A stretch of DNA of 64,000 nucleotides from NCBI RefSeq assembly GCF_019891175.1, contig NZ_CP072600.1, positions 1,798,001 to 1,862,000 on the forward strand. The letters run 5' to 3'. Made by a program: the position numbers and the translations under genes. Position 1 is the first letter of the stretch. Each line of letters starts with the position of its first letter. Of this stretch, positions 63,809 to 64,000 are shown piece by piece. This DNA comes from Leptothermofonsia sichuanensis E412. GTDB lineage: Bacteria > Cyanobacteriota > Cyanobacteriia > Leptolyngbyales > Leptolyngbyaceae. Under the pieces are notes generated by a model that did no database searches, was not told where the DNA came from, and was given only the letters and a program-made list of their open reading frames with translations.

Positions 63809-64000
63809 ATGAGAACTGAGCTTCATGTACCCAGCGAACTGAAGTTTTTGTCGATTGTCGAGAACTGGCTGTTGGGCAGTTTGGAAGTCGAAGTTGGTAA
63901 CCACGTTGACTGGCCCCGCCAGTCGAATCGTCTGCGCCTGGTTCTGGTGGAAGCCTATTCCAACGTTGTTCGCCATGCTCACAAAGACCAGCCCAACCTG
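63809..64000 (+). CDS. Anti-sigma regulatory factor (RsbW-like HATPase), 5' part
   Basis: Starts ATG at 63809, 4 bases after the phosphatase stop, with TAGGGA upstream; it runs past the window end. The 64 visible residues (LHVPSELKFLSIVENWLLGSLE, then LRLVLVEAYSNVVRHAHK) match the N-terminus and N-box (EAYSNVVRHA) of the RsbW/SpoIIAB serine kinase family. Together with the PP2C protein it forms a partner-switching pair; an anti-sigma antagonist (STAS domain) may follow outside. Confidence 0.85.
   Translation, partial: MRTELHVPSELKFLSIVENWLLGSLEVEVGNHVDWPRQSNRLRLVLVEAYSNVVRHAHKDQPNL

Noticed and set aside
1-64000. tRNA, rRNA and transposase genes
   Set aside because: Intergenic regions were scanned by eye for T-loop motifs and transposase catalytic blocks; none was convincing. 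A tRNA search program would settle it.

Overview
The window is chromosomal DNA from a phycobilisome-containing cyanobacterium. The evidence is photosystem I subunit PsaE, magnesium chelatase ChlI, the bilin reductase PcyA, a full phycocyanin rod operon, a cytochrome b6f biogenesis factor, and very frequent GCGATCGC (HIP1) octamers. Many dispersed palindromic repeats between genes fit a large-genome, probably filamentous, cyanobacterium. Genus cannot be fixed from the sequence. I found no tRNA, rRNA, CRISPR array or intact transposase.

Layout. 0-5.3 kb: the end of a CHAT protease-like protein, a repeat-rich acidic protein, and a divergent manganese-type ABC transporter (permease and ATPase on the minus strand, lipoprotein receptor on the plus strand). 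5.3-12 kb: chlI, ruvC, psaE with a long C-terminal extension, an FGGY sugar kinase and an aldehyde dehydrogenase family protein. 12-24.4 kb: pentapeptide and UPF0182 proteins, a restriction-modification pair whose HNH nuclease is broken by an in-frame amber codon, a truncated Uma2 gene, a GT39 glycosyltransferase, a PEP-CTERM protein and a GH63-type glucosidase.

24.9-34.6 kb is the most coherent block. It holds a bilin-type GAF histidine kinase, a single-domain receiver and a receiver/DNA-binding/HPt/receiver regulator, the same set as the RcaE-RcaF-RcaC phosphorelay of type III chromatic acclimation. pcyA follows, then an exact TTGCACA-N4-TTGCACA direct repeat (the published RcaC L box), then cpcB-cpcA-two rod linkers-cpcD. 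The GAF domain carries Glu, Leu and Lys at the spacing of the protochromic triad of green/red cyanobacteriochromes. I read this as a light-colour sensing circuit placed beside its chromophore supply and its target operon.

34.8-38.3 kb: a metallothionein with an SmtB-type operator, a small secreted protein, an O-methyltransferase and an orphan DNA methyltransferase. 39-50.3 kb: a five-gene run of exported proteins (three DUF11-type proteins, a small companion, and a 1281-residue Ig-like/beta-barrel protein), probably one operon building or exporting a cell-surface structure. It is the best candidate here for an undescribed system. 50.6-64 kb: DUF3611, a NarL-type regulator, a PadR-type regulator, a CCB-type protein, a 13-nt tandem array ending in an inverted copy, a GAF histidine kinase, an SLH protein, an FHA-ABC fusion, a CpcT/CpeT-family protein with a signal peptide, and a receiver-GAF-PP2C phosphatase followed by an anti-sigma-type kinase cut by the window end.
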